DNA of 6,815 bases, from NCBI RefSeq assembly GCF_040289485.1, contig NZ_PSLG01000089.1, positions 1 through 6,815 of the forward strand, written 5' to 3'. A program made the position numbers and the translations under genes. Position 1 is the first letter of the stretch; every line of letters starts with the position of its first letter. Positions 5,755-6,815 of the stretch are shown here, piece by piece. This DNA is from Thermoflexus sp040289485. GTDB lineage: Bacteria; Chloroflexota; Anaerolineae; Thermoflexales; Thermoflexaceae. The notes beneath the pieces are model-generated. The model did not search any database. It had not been told where the DNA came from and was given only the letters and a program-made list of their open reading frames with translations.

Positions 5755-6642
5755 ATGGACGAGCGTCCGCATCTTCCCGAGGTGTGCGATTACGAAGAGA
5801 CCGATTATGAGGCCTTCTGGCGGGCGGGCCGGACGTATGAGGACCTGGCCGAGCGGATCGCCCTGCGGGCCCTGCTGCCGCCCCGGGGCCGGCGGCTGGT
5901 GGAGATCGGCGCCGGCTTCGGACGGCTGGCCGATCTCTACGAGGGCTACGCGGAGATCTACCTGCTCGATTACGCCCGCCGTCAACTGGAGGCGGCGCAG
6001 CGCCGCTGGGGCCACGATCCCCGTTTCCGGTTCGTGGTCGCCGATCTCTATCGCCTCCCCTTCATGCCCAGCCGGTTCGACGCCGTCGTGATGGTCCGGG
6101 TAATCCATCACGTCCAGGACGTCCCGGGGGCGTTGCGGGAGATCCGTGCCGTCCTCCGCCCCGGTGGGACCTTCGTCCTGGAGTTCGCCAACAAGCGGAA
6201 CCTCAAGGCCATCCTCCGCTATTTCCTGGGCCGGCAGTCCTGGTCCCCCTTCGATCCGGAGCCGGTGGCCTTCGCCCCGCTGCACTTCGATTTCCACCCG
6301 GCCTGGATGCGGACCCGGCTGGCGGAGGCCGGCTTCCGGATCCGGGAGGAGCGAGCGGTCTCTCAATTCCGCCATCCGTGGCTCAAGCGGTGGATCCCCG
6401 CCCGATGGCTGGCCCGGCTGGACGGCATGGTGCAGCGGGTGGGGGCCCTCTGGAACCTGACGCCCAGCGTCTTCCTCCGGCTGGAGACGGCCCCAGGGGC
6501 GCCACCGGAGCCAGCGGCCGAGGGGCTCTGGCGGTGTCCCCTCTGCCGGCAGCCGGCGGTCGAGGAGGAGCGAGCGGTGGTCTGCCCAGGCGGGCACCGC
6601 TGGCCCCGGGAGGGATCCTTCTACGTGATGCGCCCGCGGTGA
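5755..6642 (+). CDS. SAM-dependent class I methyltransferase with C-terminal zinc ribbon
   Basis: A 295-aa cytosolic enzyme that should transfer a methyl group from S-adenosylmethionine; the acceptor cannot be told. Motif I is LVEIGAGFGRL (48-58), the ribose-binding acid is D72 in LLDYA, a DLYRLPF segment lies at 97-103, and VVMVRVIHHV (111-120) and LRPGGTFVLEFANK (134-147) complete a Methyltransf_11/25-type fold. A C-terminal segment contains CPLC (261-264), C277 and H281 with a trailing REGSFYV, resembling the Trm112-like or RlmA-type zinc ribbon seen in some RNA or small-molecule methyltransferases. I chose ATG 5755, with a G-rich site at 5742-5748. An in-frame GTG at 5743 lies 4 nt after AGGAG (5734-5738) and would add four residues; it is a real alternative. 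An open frame reaching back to 5323 is an overlap artefact. It is last in the gene run, 26 bp after the YdjM-like gene. Confidence 0.87.
   Translation: MDERPHLPEVCDYEETDYEAFWRAGRTYEDLAERIALRALLPPRGRRLVEIGAGFGRLADLYEGYAEIYLLDYARRQLEAAQRRWGHDPRFRFVVADLYRLPFMPSRFDAVVMVRVIHHVQDVPGALREIRAVLRPGGTFVLEFANKRNLKAILRYFLGRQSWSPFDPEPVAFAPLHFDFHPAWMRTRLAEAGFRIREERAVSQFRHPWLKRWIPARWLARLDGMVQRVGALWNLTPSVFLRLETAPGAPPEPAAEGLWRCPLCRQPAVEEERAVVCPGGHRWPREGSFYVMRPR
6526..6639 (+). other. Zinc-ribbon domain at the methyltransferase C-terminus
   Basis: Residues 258-295 carry CPLC, then 12 residues, then CPGGH, giving four potential zinc ligands (C261, C264, C277, H281). The tail W-P-R-E-G-S-F-Y-V recalls the end of the RlmA N-terminal ribbon, and the P-R-E-G part recalls Trm112. 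A proline-rich linker (about 247-256) separates it from the catalytic domain. Confidence 0.6.
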
Positions 6643-6662
6643 GCGGTCCCCTCAGCGGGCGC
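6630..6662. terminator. Possible bidirectional terminator stem-loop between convergent genes
   Basis: GCGCCCGC (6630-6637) pairs with GCGGGCGC (6655-6662). After a two-base bulge, TGAG (6640-6643) pairs with CTCA (6651-6654), closing a 7-nt loop. The stem contains the stop codons of both convergent genes. There is no T-tract on either side, so it would be an atypical terminator or simply a 3'-end stabiliser. Confidence 0.38.
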
Positions 6663-6815
6663 TGCCCACCCACCAGGCCGTCCCGTCGGTCCAGAGGACG
6701 ATCCAGCCCCGCTCCCGGACGCGCCACACCGACCGCAGGCCGGAGACAGCGCTGGCGGCCGCGCCGGCCGGCGCCCCGCCCACCATCAGCCCCCACGCCT
6801 TCGCCTGGCGGGCCG
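6652..6815 (-). CDS. C-terminal end of an unidentified convergent gene (partial)
   Basis: On the minus strand a frame open from the right edge ends at TGA (6654-6652) after 53 complete codons. Nearly every third codon position is G or C, as in the clear genes of the window, which supports real coding. The peptide ends GTAWWVGSAR and includes the tryptophan-rich WIVLWTDGTAWWVG, preceded by an alanine/glycine-rich stretch. That pattern, short strands with a turn at TDGT, resembles the end of a beta-rich domain, but I do not recognise a family. Its start is outside the window. Only 9 bp separate its stop from that of the methyltransferase. Confidence 0.6.
   Translation of the reverse strand, partial: ARQAKAWGLMVGGAPAGAAASAVSGLRSVWRVRERGWIVLWTDGTAWWVGSAR

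Noticed and set aside
5545..6597. A 350-codon minus-strand open frame opposite the methyltransferase
   Set aside because: No recognisable motifs or fitting start; the plus strand carries intact SAM-binding motifs over the same span.
1..6815. CRISPR arrays, insertion sequences, tRNA or rRNA genes, attachment sites
   Set aside because: No spaced direct repeats, terminal inverted repeats, transposase motifs or RNA gene signatures were seen, and base composition is even throughout.

Overview
The window is GC-rich, roughly 70 percent by eye, with strong G/C preference at third codon positions. It reads as an ordinary, densely packed chromosomal segment. The style of the proteins (a GAF-PAS soluble histidine kinase, a methyltransferase with a C-terminal zinc ribbon, an anchored beta-rich protein) and the base composition suggest a member of the Chloroflexota, perhaps a thermophilic Anaerolineae/Thermoflexus-like lineage. 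That placement is an impression from the sequence, not a search result. No RNA genes, CRISPR arrays or mobile elements were seen.

Layout. At the left edge the first 15 codons of a minus-strand gene leave the window; the peptide resembles the start of a PucR-type regulator. A 273-bp divergent intergenic region (46-318) follows. It carries two back-to-back sigma70-type promoters, each with a perfect TTGACA box, and an imperfect palindrome between them. Six plus-strand genes then run to 6642 with gaps of only about 10 to 37 bp, so they could form one operon: (1) a 647-aa cytoplasmic hybrid-like histidine kinase with a degenerate receiver, GAF, PAS, HisKA and HATPase domains; (2) a 460-aa SsnA-type amidohydrolase; (3) homoserine kinase ThrB; (4) a 179-aa membrane-anchored protein of unknown function with internal beta-type repeats; (5) a YdjM/DUF457 membrane protein; (6) a SAM-dependent methyltransferase ending in a zinc ribbon. 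The last gene meets a convergent minus-strand gene, of which only the last 53 codons are in the window. The two stop codons sit in the arms of one stem-loop that may terminate both transcripts.

How the genes fit together. There is no obvious single pathway. ThrB makes O-phosphohomoserine for threonine synthesis. The SsnA homologue belongs to a family linked in enterobacteria and clostridia to purine/selenium-molybdenum hydroxylase clusters, and it may relate to the divergently transcribed PucR-like gene. The kinase has no adjacent response regulator, so it is an orphan here. I see no strong case for a new multi-gene system. The most distinctive items are the kinase's disabled receiver-like domain, the SsnA homologue outside its usual cluster, the repeat-built anchored protein, and the zinc ribbon at the C-terminus of the methyltransferase.
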